This document shows positions 17,622 to 26,534 of a stretch of DNA of 64,000 nt, one piece after another (position 1 is the stretch's first letter; each line of letters begins with the position of its first letter). The notes under the pieces are model-generated. The model was given only the letters and a program-made list of their open reading frames with translations. It was not told the origin of the DNA and did no database searches. The DNA lies in the NCBI GenBank assembly GCA_965279125.1, contig CBDIHL010000040.1, positions 62,001-126,000 of the forward strand, given 5' to 3'. Source of the stretch: Dinoroseobacter sp965279125. GTDB taxonomy: Bacteria; Pseudomonadota; Alphaproteobacteria; Rhodobacterales; Rhodobacteraceae. Both the position numbers and the translations under genes were made by a program.

Positions 17622-18308
17622 ATGGCCCGCAATGCGATTACGCCTGTACCCGGCCCTGCGCCTGATTCCCATCCGGCGAGCAGCCCCGAACGCGTGGCTG
17701 CAGCCATCACCAAGGGGCTGCTTCACCGCGAATACGTGGTGGGCCAGCGGCTCGTGGAAGCAGACCTGATGGACAAGCTGCAGGTTAGCCGCAGCACGGT
17801 GCGTGAGGCACTGAAGATCCTGGCGTCGCGCGGTATCGTTGAAAATGTCCCGTACCGCGGCGCCATCATCCGCGGCCTCACCCAAACCGGCGCGCGTGAC
17901 CTGCTGGCGGTGCTGGAGGTGCTGACGGGACTAGCCGCCAGGCTCGCGGCCGAAAAGATCGGCACCGGACACAACGCGGCGTTGTTCGAGGCTGCCGCCA
18001 AGCCGCTATTGCAACCTCGCGCGATGGAGGAACTCGACCGCATCCTGGTGGAGCGAGCACGTTTTTACCAGGCCATATTCGATATTGCGGATAACACGGA
18101 ACTCAAACTGGCCATGCCGACGTGGCGCGCCCACCTGTTTCGCACGCAGGTGTACAGCCAGCTGACCAAGACCGACCTCAAGGCAATGGTTGCCGAATAC
18201 CGCCAGATCAGCGAGGCCATCCTGGCCGGTGACGGTGCGCGCGCTGAAATGTTCACCCGAAAACACTTGCAAAAGGTTGGCGAGCGTTCATTACCACATT
18301 TGCGCTAA
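17622..18308 (+). CDS. GntR family transcriptional regulator (FadR subfamily/FCD)
   Basis: The 228-residue protein has an N-terminal winged helix (EADLMDKLQVSRSTVREALK near residue 45) and an all-helical FCD-like effector domain. ATG codons at 17562 and 17589 are also in frame. No start has a clear ribosome site. The downstream start is favoured because operator-like repeats run to 17579 and because the winged helix then begins near residue 22, as usual. It is followed after 13 bp by an SDR gene and faces the acyl-CoA dehydrogenase. Confidence 0.85.
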   Translation: MARNAITPVPGPAPDSHPASSPERVAAAITKGLLHREYVVGQRLVEADLMDKLQVSRSTVREALKILASRGIVENVPYRGAIIRGLTQTGARDLLAVLEVLTGLAARLAAEKIGTGHNAALFEAAAKPLLQPRAMEELDRILVERARFYQAIFDIADNTELKLAMPTWRAHLFRTQVYSQLTKTDLKAMVAEYRQISEAILAGDGARAEMFTRKHLQKVGERSLPHLR

Positions 18309-18321
18309 AGGAGACTTAGAC

Positions 18322-19122
18322 ATGGAAATCAAGGACAAGGTGGCAATCATCACCGGCGGCGCAAGCGGAATCGGAGCCGCCGTTGCGCACCGCTTTGAGC
18401 AGGAAGGAGCCTGTGGCATCGTGATCGCCGATCTCGACCTTGAAGGCGCCGAAACGGTGGCACGCGAGGTAGGGGGAAGCGCATTGGCTGTCCGCTGCAA
18501 CGTCGCCCTGGAAAGTGACATCCTGGCTCTGGTAGCTGCGGCGCGGGCGCGTTTTGGGCGTATCGATGTGTATATCTCCAATGCCGGGATCCTAGGCCCG
18601 TCAGGCGGCCTCGATATATCCGATGCTATTTGGGACAGCATGTGGAACATCCATGTCAAGGCACACGTATGGGCAGCCCGGGCTGTACTGCCGGAGATGC
18701 TTGTGCGAGGCGAAGGCTATTTCCTCGTGACCGCGTCGGCGGCCGGCCTCCTCAACATTGTCGAGACGGCGCCATATGGCGTGACTAAGCATGCTGCAGT
18801 GGCCTTCGCCGAGTGGTTGCGTATAGCTTATGGGCGTCAAGGCATCCGTGTCTCTTGCCTCTGCCCGCAGGCGGTTAGCACGCCCATGACTGCGCACGGC
18901 ACAGGTTCCGCCGGCGTAGACGGCGCACTGACGCCTGATCAAGTGGCGCAGTCCGTGCTTGACACCATGCGCGCGGAGCGCTTCTTGTCGCTACCTCATC
19001 CCGAGGTGCTCTCTTATCTGCAAGGCAAGACGCAGGATTATGACCGCTGGCTGGGTGGTATGCAGAAGTTGCACGCGCGGTACGTCGCGAAATATGCACG
19101 AAACGCCACCGACGCAAAATGA
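18322..19122 (+). CDS. short-chain dehydrogenase/reductase (SDR)
   Basis: The 266-residue classical SDR has TGGASGIG at residues 12-19 and SNAG near residue 88 (Ser in place of the first Asn of NNAG). The catalytic YGVTK lies near residue 153. AAAGGAG precedes the ATG at 18322; a longer frame from 18190 overlaps the GntR gene. It probably forms one unit with gntR and acts on a hydroxyacyl-CoA or alcohol made by the dehydrogenase branch. Confidence 0.9.
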   Translation: MEIKDKVAIITGGASGIGAAVAHRFEQEGACGIVIADLDLEGAETVAREVGGSALAVRCNVALESDILALVAAARARFGRIDVYISNAGILGPSGGLDISDAIWDSMWNIHVKAHVWAARAVLPEMLVRGEGYFLVTASAAGLLNIVETAPYGVTKHAAVAFAEWLRIAYGRQGIRVSCLCPQAVSTPMTAHGTGSAGVDGALTPDQVAQSVLDTMRAERFLSLPHPEVLSYLQGKTQDYDRWLGGMQKLHARYVAKYARNATDAK

Positions 19123-19212
19123 CTACAGAAAGCTCTCGGCCCCAAGTAGCAGTACGCACTACGGCAGCTCGCAAGCGAGGATGAGGCGAGCGCGGCGACG
19201 GTCACCAGTTCC

Positions 19213-19494
19213 CTAATTCAAGAACGCATGAACAATGCGCGCGCGCAGCTGGTCGGCCGCGATTGAAAGCCGCCGTATGAGCCGGGCGGTGCCGGGTCGG
19301 GCTTCCCCCTGCGCGGCGGCCGTGAATACATTGCGGATCCAGGTGATGGTTCGTCGCACCGTCCGGATATCGCTGTGCTCACCTTCATGACGGAGATATT
19401 TTTCCCAGCTCACCCGCTCGTCCACCCCTTGCACCAAGGCGCGCATGAATGCGAAATGACCCCAGCGAAGTTTTCTGGGGAGGGCGGACCGCAT
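19213..19494 (-). pseudogene. truncated tyrosine integrase, N-terminal fragment
   Basis: About 93 residues resemble the N-terminus of large phage-type integrases common in Burkholderiales: LRWGHFAFMRALVQGVD, SWEKYLRHEGE and RRTITWIRNVFTAAAQ. The catalytic Arg/His/Tyr domain is missing; the frame ends at HAFLN near 19213. The ATG at 19494 starts two bases after the stop of the preceding gene, so it was the last gene of a small operon. It marks the edge of a decayed integrative element next to the catabolic island. Confidence 0.6.
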
Positions 19495-19496
19495 GG

Positions 19497-19826
19497 TCAG
19501 GTCCGAGTGTTTTTGAAGCTTGGCGTGCGTTGTTCGGCGCCCCGCCAGAATTTCCACGAAGGCTGACGTCGCAGGGGTTCAAGAGTGGTAGGTGGCGCTG
19601 AAGCCTTTTCCGCTGCCCGTTGTCGCCGGCGCAGTTCGACTTCGCAATCGTGCGCAACGCCAAATGCATCTCGCTCACCACGATCTGCTCTTGCCCGCCA
19701 TTCCTTGGCCACCCGCTCCAGATCTGCGTCACTGAAGTTCTGGAATGGCTCCAGCTGGCTCGCCAGATCCTCCCCCGTCAGGCTACTGCGAAAGCTGTTC
19801 GAACTGCGAGCCCCGCGCGTACTCAT
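19497..19826 (-). CDS. hypothetical protein in the integrase remnant operon
   Basis: A 109-residue charged, mostly helical protein (DADLERVAKEWRARADRGER). No function is recognised. Its ATG overlaps the stop of the upstream small gene (ATGA) and its stop precedes the integrase fragment by two bases. This tight spacing supports it as a real gene of the element. Confidence 0.5.
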   Translation of the reverse strand: MSTRGARSSNSFRSSLTGEDLASQLEPFQNFSDADLERVAKEWRARADRGERDAFGVAHDCEVELRRRQRAAEKASAPPTTLEPLRRQPSWKFWRGAEQRTPSFKNTRT

Positions 19827-20032
19827 GAGGCGGTCCATTCCGGTTTGAGAATTTCCTGGGTCGCGCTTTTGAACCTGATCCAGGACTCGGGCGGGTGCTT
19901 TTGGCCGTCCCACATTGCGAAGGTTTTCTTCGTGTGCTCAACCTGAGCATAGCAATAGCGCCGCTCGTGACCCACGGACGTGACACCGAACCTGCACACC
20001 TTCCCGTCAACAATGCGAAGTTGATTTTTCAT
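19823..20032 (-). CDS. small hypothetical protein, first gene of the integrase remnant operon
   Basis: A 69-residue protein starting MKNQLRIVDGKVCRFGVTSV. Two Cys and several aromatic residues are present but no recognised domain. It overlaps the next gene by four bases. The ATG at 20032 is preferred over one at 20062 because it gives a compact hydrophobic start. Confidence 0.45.
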   Translation of the reverse strand: MKNQLRIVDGKVCRFGVTSVGHERRYCYAQVEHTKKTFAMWDGQKHPPESWIRFKSATQEILKPEWTAS

Positions 20033-20626
20033 GATTGAATGGATGATAACTATCCGTATCATCCATTCAGCGTCAGTAGGACGGAGTAGGAGGCATTCCT
20101 ATGGCTACACACACACGTACCGGTACCTCTGGGCAAGATCTCCATTTAGGTTTCGACCTCGGCGTGTGATACCCCACGCCATACCCCCAGGTTCCTGGTC
20201 TGCGCTAACTGTTACCCAATGGGGAAGTCGTCGGCTCGTGCAGATGAGGGGTGTTTGATGACCTCGCACGAGACGGCCCCCTCGCAGTCGGCAGCGCGAC
20301 GCCCCCACTGCGCGAACGTGCACGCGGATGAAAATGGGTCAACACCTCATAACATAAGTTTAAGTGGGTTAGCTTTCAAGGTGCGAGAACACAAGGTTAA
20401 CGCGGGTGAAAGGATCGACTTTGAGGGCCGAAAGATCCGGAAGACAATGGATCGCAACTGGCTCGATCACTGTTGTTCCATGAAGGTAAAAATCTTCCGG
20501 TGAAAGTCTCATCCACTGCGTCTTGGCGACGACCACGGCGTCTAACGCCCGCCAAAGTTGCAAAACATAAGGTTTGTCAGGTCCACCAGTACTTTACAGA
20601 GCTGGCTGGGGTAATTGTGTGTCGAG
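20033..20626. other. intergenic region with one direct-repeat copy
   Basis: About 590 bp with no convincing gene on either strand. It holds the repeat at 20348-20372, which recurs past the defence-like operon at 28136-28161. Confidence 0.45.
20348..20372 (+). repeat. imperfect direct repeat, copy 1 (core TAAGTGGGTTAG)
   Basis: A 25-bp stretch from CATAA to GGTTAG nearly matches 28136-28161 (two substitutions and one indel by eye), in the same orientation. The pair brackets 20627-27967. It could be a junction repeat of an inserted cassette or a shared regulatory sequence. Confidence 0.5.
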
Positions 20627-22192
20627 TTATGAGCCAAGCACCCCTTCAAGCCGCGTGTGAGCGCTCTTGAATGCCTCATCAATTCGCTGCGTGCGCCTGA
20701 ATCGCCGCACTTTGCTCGCAAGGTGGTCTTCAATCGAATTGCGCGCCGAACCAGGTAATTTTTCCTTTTGAACAACTTCGGTCAGAAATGCGGGCAAGTC
20801 CAACTGTCCGCTATTAACGGCATCAGCGAGACGCTCCATTGATCGGATCGACAGAACGATGACATGGTCCAACGGTAGCGCTCGCCGGGCTGCGTCGGAT
20901 GGATAGGAAATCGGATGACCCGGAATGAGCTTCTGTAGCGATGGGCCGGTGGCAAAGTTGAGTTCGCGACTGGTGACAATAAGCGCGTAGGAGGTCGCGC
21001 AATCCTGTCGGTAGAAGGGATTAACTGGATCCAGCAGCGCAGCCGCCACTTCCGATGTCTGCGCGATGGCGGCGCGTACTCGCTTAGTTTTCTCAAGAAT
21101 CGCACGCTCATTGTCCGATATAAGAAGGGCGTCCGGGAACAGGCCCATTTTTGCCTCGACCACCACGTTGCATCCGGCCGCCTGAATGATTGATTCAACC
21201 GCTCGCGCACTAGCGCCGACTTTGGCCTTGTATATCTCCTCGTGCACGATCGGCTCGCCCATTGCCGACGCTAACTCCTGCACGTACTGCTCAAACACTC
21301 GGCTGAAAGCCTGCGTGTACGCCTCTCCGAAATACGACAGCCGTTGATGCACGGCCGTTTCAAGGCCTCGCGCAAAGACGAGCTCGTGCCACCATGCCAG
21401 CCGACCACCTGCGAGGCTCACCAATGGGAATCGCTGGATGTATGGAAACTCCACTAATTCAATCCGGCTGCGCGCGCTCTGCGCTGGATCTGCTTGCAAC
21501 TCACGCCGCAATCCGGCCAAGTCACGGACGAACAACTCAAGCAAGGTATCGACCTTCGCGCCGTAACTTGCCCTGAGGGGCTCAAGATATGAGATGACGA
21601 TCTCACCTTTACCTTGCAGCAGCCCTCCCAGCAAGGCAAGTGACAGGTCAATAAAGTCGTCGGGCTCCAGACGGAAGGATTCGCGGAACTGGCGGCGAAG
21701 AGGCGACTCCGGTGGCTGCATGGACACGAGCGCTGGCCAGCGCAGCATGTCCCAGTTCTGCGGACGCTGGAACTCCATCTGCACATACGACAGCGACCGA
21801 ATCATGAGATGTACGTTCAGGTCGCGTTCGGGGCCACGATAAATGTCCACCTCCCAAAGCTTCTGACGCAGAGCGTCATAGGTTCGTTTCGATAGCGCGG
21901 GCCCTCGCAAGGGAACCTTGCTGTCCAGCAGCGCCCACTTGAGAAGTAAGAGTGCCTGCCAAGGAATTCCACGGAGATACTCGACGGCATCTTTGCCGGA
22001 TGAAGGTCTCCGAAGTTGCTCAACCACGTGATGGGCGAGCGAACCGACAGAATAGCGCCGCAAATGCTTCACCGCATCTATCCGAGTCGCTTCAAACGTA
22101 CGCACAACTGGAGGCAATTGGCGCGCGGCTGCAAAAATGTCAATGCGCGGGGGATCGGCCGGCAATGACGGCCCGGATGGGGTAACTGTCAT
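20627..22192 (-). CDS. hypothetical protein, possible PD-(D/E)XK-type nuclease
   Basis: A 521-residue soluble protein without an obvious signal peptide. The C-terminal third contains GCNVVVEAKMG, where E346 and K348 form an ExK motif after a predicted strand, with E333 upstream. That pattern fits PD-(D/E)XK nucleases, but a clear Asp partner is not certain. The N-terminal part has no recognised domain. A TTG at 22201 is three codons upstream; the ATG at 22192 is preferred. It lies about 300 bp after the nuclease gene of the membrane-complex operon, on the same strand, and may be transcribed separately. Confidence 0.6.
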   Translation of the reverse strand: MTVTPSGPSLPADPPRIDIFAAARQLPPVVRTFEATRIDAVKHLRRYSVGSLAHHVVEQLRRPSSGKDAVEYLRGIPWQALLLLKWALLDSKVPLRGPALSKRTYDALRQKLWEVDIYRGPERDLNVHLMIRSLSYVQMEFQRPQNWDMLRWPALVSMQPPESPLRRQFRESFRLEPDDFIDLSLALLGGLLQGKGEIVISYLEPLRASYGAKVDTLLELFVRDLAGLRRELQADPAQSARSRIELVEFPYIQRFPLVSLAGGRLAWWHELVFARGLETAVHQRLSYFGEAYTQAFSRVFEQYVQELASAMGEPIVHEEIYKAKVGASARAVESIIQAAGCNVVVEAKMGLFPDALLISDNERAILEKTKRVRAAIAQTSEVAAALLDPVNPFYRQDCATSYALIVTSRELNFATGPSLQKLIPGHPISYPSDAARRALPLDHVIVLSIRSMERLADAVNSGQLDLPAFLTEVVQKEKLPGSARNSIEDHLASKVRRFRRTQRIDEAFKSAHTRLEGVLGS

Positions 22193-22494
22193 TAACTTCA
22201 AGTTATTGTTAACGTGAGCCAGATATGCCTGACTCCATGGTCTTCATTCACATAGGCTGGCAGAAATGGTCACGGTCTCTAGCCCAGTATAAGTCTCACT
22301 TATGCGGTGTTGTACCCATCCTCGCACTTGAGCTGCGCCGACGCGTGGCGACGCTAGCACTCGAATTCCACAAGCTGCCGTGACAGGATGCCGTGCCTTT
22401 CATACTGCACCCTAAGGCGGTGAAGAAACTGAACTAAGCAGTAAGCGGGTTTAACGGCTTAGTCCTGCCGCTACTCCTATCGGCGAAACTTCGC
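22193..22494. other. intergenic region, about 300 bp; nothing recognised
   Basis: No convincing gene. Its length within an otherwise gap-free minus-strand series suggests a separate promoter for the gene ending at 20627. Confidence 0.4.
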
Positions 22495-23052
22495 TCAACG
22501 AACATTCCGTCGAAAATCCCAAGGCGGTAAAGGATTTGCATCTCGCCACAGGCCAGTTCGACGTTCGCGGGCGGCCTGCTCTGCTCTATCGTAGGCCGCT
22601 TGATCTGTCGCACTCTGTTCGCGCGCATACTGCTTGTAGTGCCATGCGAGACCGAGCCTGACCTGCTCCAGGTTTACGTCCCTACCCCCTGAAATAACTT
22701 TGCCGACAATGCGCTGATAGCGATCTAATTTTGACCATTCGACTGTCACACGCTTGCGAAACACCATGGACCCCAGCGCTTCGCGCGAACGGTTGCCGAA
22801 TGCTTGCCGCTTTTCCGGCGCATCGATGCCCGACAGCCGAATTCTGTGTTGCATACGTGCGTCGTCCAAAACAGTAATGGTGTCGCCATCTTGAATGGCA
22901 ACTACCCAACCTTCAAGTGTCGCGGCCCAAGCGGTGCCACTCACTACCAATAGCATCACCACACTCAACTGCACTAGCGCACGCGCGACGTCGAACAGAC
23001 GACCCAAAGTGCCCTCCCCGCCAGACGCAAAGCCATTCCACCTCATACTCAC
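22495..23052 (-). CDS. exported staphylococcal-nuclease-like (thermonuclease family) protein
   Basis: A 185-residue protein with an N-terminal hydrophobic stretch (residues 25-43) ending in AWA, consistent with a signal peptide. The SNase domain follows: GDTITVLD (D56), HRIRLSGIDAPE (R72, D77, E80) and DRYQRIVGKV (R114). All residues that match the SNase active site are present, so it should be active on DNA or RNA outside the cytoplasm. The GTG at 23052 overlaps the stop of the upstream gene (TAGTG); ATG at 23046 is also possible. It is the last gene of the five-gene membrane operon and a plausible effector. Confidence 0.85.
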   Translation of the reverse strand: MSMRWNGFASGGEGTLGRLFDVARALVQLSVVMLLVVSGTAWAATLEGWVVAIQDGDTITVLDDARMQHRIRLSGIDAPEKRQAFGNRSREALGSMVFRKRVTVEWSKLDRYQRIVGKVISGGRDVNLEQVRLGLAWHYKQYAREQSATDQAAYDRAEQAARERRTGLWRDANPLPPWDFRRNVR

Positions 23053-24095
23053 TATCGGCGCACCTCGCTCTTGTAGAAGAAATTCTCCACCAGTAGGCGC
23101 GCGCGGTCTGATTGCACGGCGTCAGCGATCAGACTGCGGATCTGAACATAGTGGCGGCACTGCGGATCTGATTTGCGGCTTCCTTCAAAGATTGCCTGTA
23201 CGCGTCGCGCAAAGTCGCCGGCCGGCACAAGTTGCCCCGACACGAGATCGGCGATGCCGGGCAGAGCTTTGGCATCCTTTTCACGACCAGGGGGCCAGGC
23301 GGGCGCAATCGCAAAAGTGCCCTCCTTCATGTCAATGTTGAAAAGGAACTCCACCTTGCCAGACTCGTCCGCCCAACAAGGCGGATGATCTAGGCCACCA
23401 CGCGCTAGTTTATTTCTCAGAAATGCCACCTGACCTCGCAAGTCTGCATTCTCTTTTCGCGGGTCAGCGACGGTGCCTTCTTGCCTGTTCAGTTCACGAT
23501 AAGCTTTGGCATCCGAAACAATCTGCCGTGCAGACTCCTTTGTGTAGCCTCCGAGCTGCTTTCTGGCTTCGCTGTCCAGCGAAATGGCGCCATCCAGCCA
23601 GTCGCTGGCATTTCGCGGAGAGGCAACTAACGTAGTCGTGGAGTCTTTATGCGCTTTCGCCACACGGTCATGCGTAGCCAGCGCCGTCTCTGCGTGAACC
23701 TTGGTCACTTCCGGCCGCGCAGCTTGCGCTGAAGCAACCAGTTGCGCCTTCACTTCTGTCAACGCCGTGAGTTGCGCATCAAGATCTCTAACCACAGTTC
23801 TAAGGCGCTCCGTTTCCTGACGCGCCATCGTCGCGTCGACCATACGGCTAACCAGCTCGTCCGGATTGCGCAGTCCTGCATCCTTTACCGCTTGCGCAAG
23901 CGATTCTTTGGCCTCCCGCAACGCAGCAATTTGCTGATCCCTGCCTTGGGCGGATTTCAACGCCGCCTCTGCGTCCTTCCGCTGCGCCTGTTCGTTCACG
24001 ACCACTGCGCCCAATAGGATAAGAAGCATGAAGGCGACGGTGAACGCGATCTCCGTCAAAGAGAGCTGAAAGACCGAGTCGCTTCTATTTGACAT
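23052..24095 (-). CDS. single-TM coiled-coil protein, MotB/ExbD/ZorB-like partner (putative)
   Basis: A 347-residue protein with one TM helix near the N-terminus (about residues 16-35, SLTEIAFTVAFMLLILLGAV), then a coiled coil (40-135) and a folded C-terminal domain (about 215-347). The position after a MotA/TolQ-like gene and the topology fit the MotB/ExbD/ZorB role. No OmpA-type peptidoglycan-binding motif is seen at the C-terminus and no Asp lies centrally in the TM. The functional label is therefore inferred. It overlaps the nuclease gene by one base. Confidence 0.6.
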   Translation of the reverse strand: MSNRSDSVFQLSLTEIAFTVAFMLLILLGAVVVNEQAQRKDAEAALKSAQGRDQQIAALREAKESLAQAVKDAGLRNPDELVSRMVDATMARQETERLRTVVRDLDAQLTALTEVKAQLVASAQAARPEVTKVHAETALATHDRVAKAHKDSTTTLVASPRNASDWLDGAISLDSEARKQLGGYTKESARQIVSDAKAYRELNRQEGTVADPRKENADLRGQVAFLRNKLARGGLDHPPCWADESGKVEFLFNIDMKEGTFAIAPAWPPGREKDAKALPGIADLVSGQLVPAGDFARRVQAIFEGSRKSDPQCRHYVQIRSLIADAVQSDRARLLVENFFYKSEVRR

Positions 24096-24103
24096 TAGCA
24101 GAC

Positions 24104-25726
24104 TTACTTTGAGGGTCTGACCGCGGGCACGACCTTCTCCGGTGCCACTGACAAAAAGCGTGGGATCATCGCATCGCTAGGGTATGCCTGCCCAGGTGCT
24201 CCGTTTGAAGAGTTGTCCGAAGGCAATTGAGCAGCTGCCGTCGCAGCCGAAGTAACGATCGTAGGCACCGGGCCGGACCCGCTTGGCGCTCCCTGCATCT
24301 TGAGTAAGGTCGCGCTCATTGCGCCTAAAACGGTAGTCATCTCACGGAGTTGCACTAGCGCATCCGAAGCGCGCGCGAGTGTCTCCACAGTGTTACTTCC
24401 CGCGTTCGCTAGCGCCGTCGCCGTGGCCGCATCAGCGGCTGCGACTGCCTCTAGCCGACTAGACACCTTTTCGGTTGCCGCGGTATGCGCGCCCAGACGT
24501 TTAGCAATACTCTCCGTCGCGCTGGCATTCGAGCTCAAGCTCGACGTAACGGCACCCAGCGATGACTCGAGCATACGCCGTGTCTGCGTGGAATCGGTGA
24601 CCACGGCTTCAACCTTCCCAACGAGCTGGCTCGAGGTCGCCTGTGCGGCAAGCAACTGCGTGGTGGTGCTCGCCAGTGTCCGCTCGATCTCAAGAATCGA
24701 TGCAGTGAGCACTTTAAGCGTCTCAACTTGTTGCTCAGCGGAACTGTGCAGAGCACTTTGCTGCACACCGAGGCTTGCGACTGTGTCTAACGCCGACTCG
24801 GCGGCCTTGGACTTGAGCCGAATGGCTTTGAGACTGGTACCCAGCAACTGCGCGCCTTCAAGAACCTCCTCAGCCGTCATTTGAGCGCTGTCAGCGAGCG
24901 CTTGCGTGCTCGTTCTGAGCTGGCCCATCGGTGCCTCAAGGCGAGACGAGAAAAAGTCATCAGGAAAAGAAGTTCTAGCCAGCCTCTCGGAAATGCTGTG
25001 ACCGAACAATTCCACCCGCTCCTCAAGCTGTTTTAGAGTTTTTTGCATACCCTCTCGGTAGCTATCCATCGACTGTGTGAGGCGGTCGGTTGCTTCATCG
25101 ACGCGAGCCAGCGCCTCGTCAGACGTTGTCCGGTTATGCAACGAAAGCTCTCCAAAAAAACTGGATAGCTTTTCAGCATGGTTTTTGGAAAGCCGTTCGA
25201 CTTGAAGAGACACGCGCTCCACCGCACCCTTTGAGGCACTGTCTACGGCAGTATCAAACTCACGAAGACGCTCGTAAGACATCATCAACTGTTCGCGGAA
25301 TCGGTGAGCCGCGTCTATGAGGCCCGCCTCGGCTGAGACGATGGCACTTGTAGCATCCTCCCGAAAACTCACCAGCATCACCCTGACGACGAGACCGATG
25401 ACAGTGCTGACCATGGCGGCGCCGAACCGAACGGCGATGCTGCCAATCTGTGTGCCGATATTCGGCAGATCGAAGAGACTGAAGATGATTGAGGTGATCG
25501 TGAAGATAAATCCGAGGTAGTAGCACGTATCGGCGAACTTCTCGTCGGTGACATCATCCTCCCGCCGCACCAGTCCCAATGCAACGTAGAGCCCCATAAC
25601 GCACAACGGCACCCAAAAGCCCAGGCTCCAGGGAAAGTTAAACCACCACCCAAGTCCTGATGAAAGAACCTTCAGAACGATGGCGACCAGGAAGAGGGCC
25701 TGGACCCGGATGCGTGGCAAGACCAT
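24104..25726 (-). CDS. MotA/TolQ/ExbB/ZorA-like membrane protein with long coiled-coil tail
   Basis: A 540-residue protein with four hydrophobic helices (about 9-27, 33-52, 64-86, 95-120). The segment GSIAVRFGAAMVSTVIGLVV resembles the conserved pore helix of MotA/TolQ/ExbB proteins. A very long Ala/Ser/Thr-rich coiled coil follows (about 130-470), then a Pro/Ser-rich end. A long cytoplasmic tail on a MotA-like channel is the hallmark of ZorA. The gene lies one base after the vWA gene and eight bases before its presumed partner. Confidence 0.65.
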   Translation of the reverse strand: MVLPRIRVQALFLVAIVLKVLSSGLGWWFNFPWSLGFWVPLCVMGLYVALGLVRREDDVTDEKFADTCYYLGFIFTITSIIFSLFDLPNIGTQIGSIAVRFGAAMVSTVIGLVVRVMLVSFREDATSAIVSAEAGLIDAAHRFREQLMMSYERLREFDTAVDSASKGAVERVSLQVERLSKNHAEKLSSFFGELSLHNRTTSDEALARVDEATDRLTQSMDSYREGMQKTLKQLEERVELFGHSISERLARTSFPDDFFSSRLEAPMGQLRTSTQALADSAQMTAEEVLEGAQLLGTSLKAIRLKSKAAESALDTVASLGVQQSALHSSAEQQVETLKVLTASILEIERTLASTTTQLLAAQATSSQLVGKVEAVVTDSTQTRRMLESSLGAVTSSLSSNASATESIAKRLGAHTAATEKVSSRLEAVAAADAATATALANAGSNTVETLARASDALVQLREMTTVLGAMSATLLKMQGAPSGSGPVPTIVTSAATAAAQLPSDNSSNGAPGQAYPSDAMIPRFLSVAPEKVVPAVRPSK

Positions 25727-25727
25727 G

Positions 25728-26534
25728 CTAGCCCTCTAAAGGTTTTACAGACACGACCTTCGCGCCAGCGTCATTGAAGTAGTCTTCCCAGAATTTCAAG
25801 TTTCGCTTAGTCTGAAGCTTGGGCGCGTTGATCAGGTAGTGAATCTCAACATCCACACCGGCCATCTGCAAGCGCGACTTCCGTCCGTAGTCAGAAGCGG
25901 CGAACGCAGCATAATCCAACGCGCCTGAGTACATCGTAAAGTTGGGCGTGTTGTGCAGCATGTCAGACAGCAAGATCAACCGCTTCTCGCCTCGTACATC
26001 GTGCTTCTGGAACGCGTTAATGCCAACCAGTTGGAGCATTTCAAAGATCGGCGAGGCCTTGGCTGGCTGAGACTTCACCAAAAGATCAATTTGCTCGGTC
26101 ACAGGCTTGAGGAATTTGTTCTCGTATTGCTTGCGCAGCTGCCGTGGATTGGCGGTGAGATCGCTTTTCCCTGTGCCATCTCCCGGATTGCACATCTCAA
26201 TGAGCGGACGGGCCCCTTGCTTAAAATCTTCACCGAGTGCGAACACAGAAAGGAGTGCCCCTTCGGGTACTTCGCGGTCGACCAAGCGCCGCATAAGCAC
26301 AGCAAAGGCTTCTTTCTGTGTAAACGTCATGGGATCGGTTGTGTCGATGAGTAGGGCCACATGTGCAGTCGGCCCATCAGCGGGGCATAGGGTCTGAGTA
26401 TCCAAATCCTTGGGACGAGTGGTCAAGAAGTAGCCCACTCCGGCCGAGACAATGAGCAGCAACAGAACAATTGCAGCAGCCGATATGATCTGTGCAGTCC
26501 TGCGGGCTTGTGCGCGGCGGCTGATTCTGCCCAT
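25728..26534 (-). CDS. membrane-anchored vWA-like protein
   Basis: A 268-residue protein with a basic N-terminus and one TM helix (about 16-37). A Rossmann-type vWA-like domain follows: HVALLIDTTDPM (D64) at the first strand and RLILLSDML near residue 190. The MIDAS motif is degenerate, DTTDP instead of DxSxS. Four Cys lie outside the membrane region or close to it. Its ATG overlaps the upstream stop (TGATG). A role as a sensor or assembly factor on the outer face of the membrane is inference. Confidence 0.65.
   Translation of the reverse strand: MGRISRRAQARRTAQIISAAAIVLLLLIVSAGVGYFLTTRPKDLDTQTLCPADGPTAHVALLIDTTDPMTFTQKEAFAVLMRRLVDREVPEGALLSVFALGEDFKQGARPLIEMCNPGDGTGKSDLTANPRQLRKQYENKFLKPVTEQIDLLVKSQPAKASPIFEMLQLVGINAFQKHDVRGEKRLILLSDMLHNTPNFTMYSGALDYAAFAASDYGRKSRLQMAGVDVEIHYLINAPKLQTKRNLKFWEDYFNDAGAKVVSVKPLEG

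Noticed and set aside
20100..20626. Short frames on both strands before the possible nuclease gene
   Set aside because: No ribosome sites and no protein-like composition.
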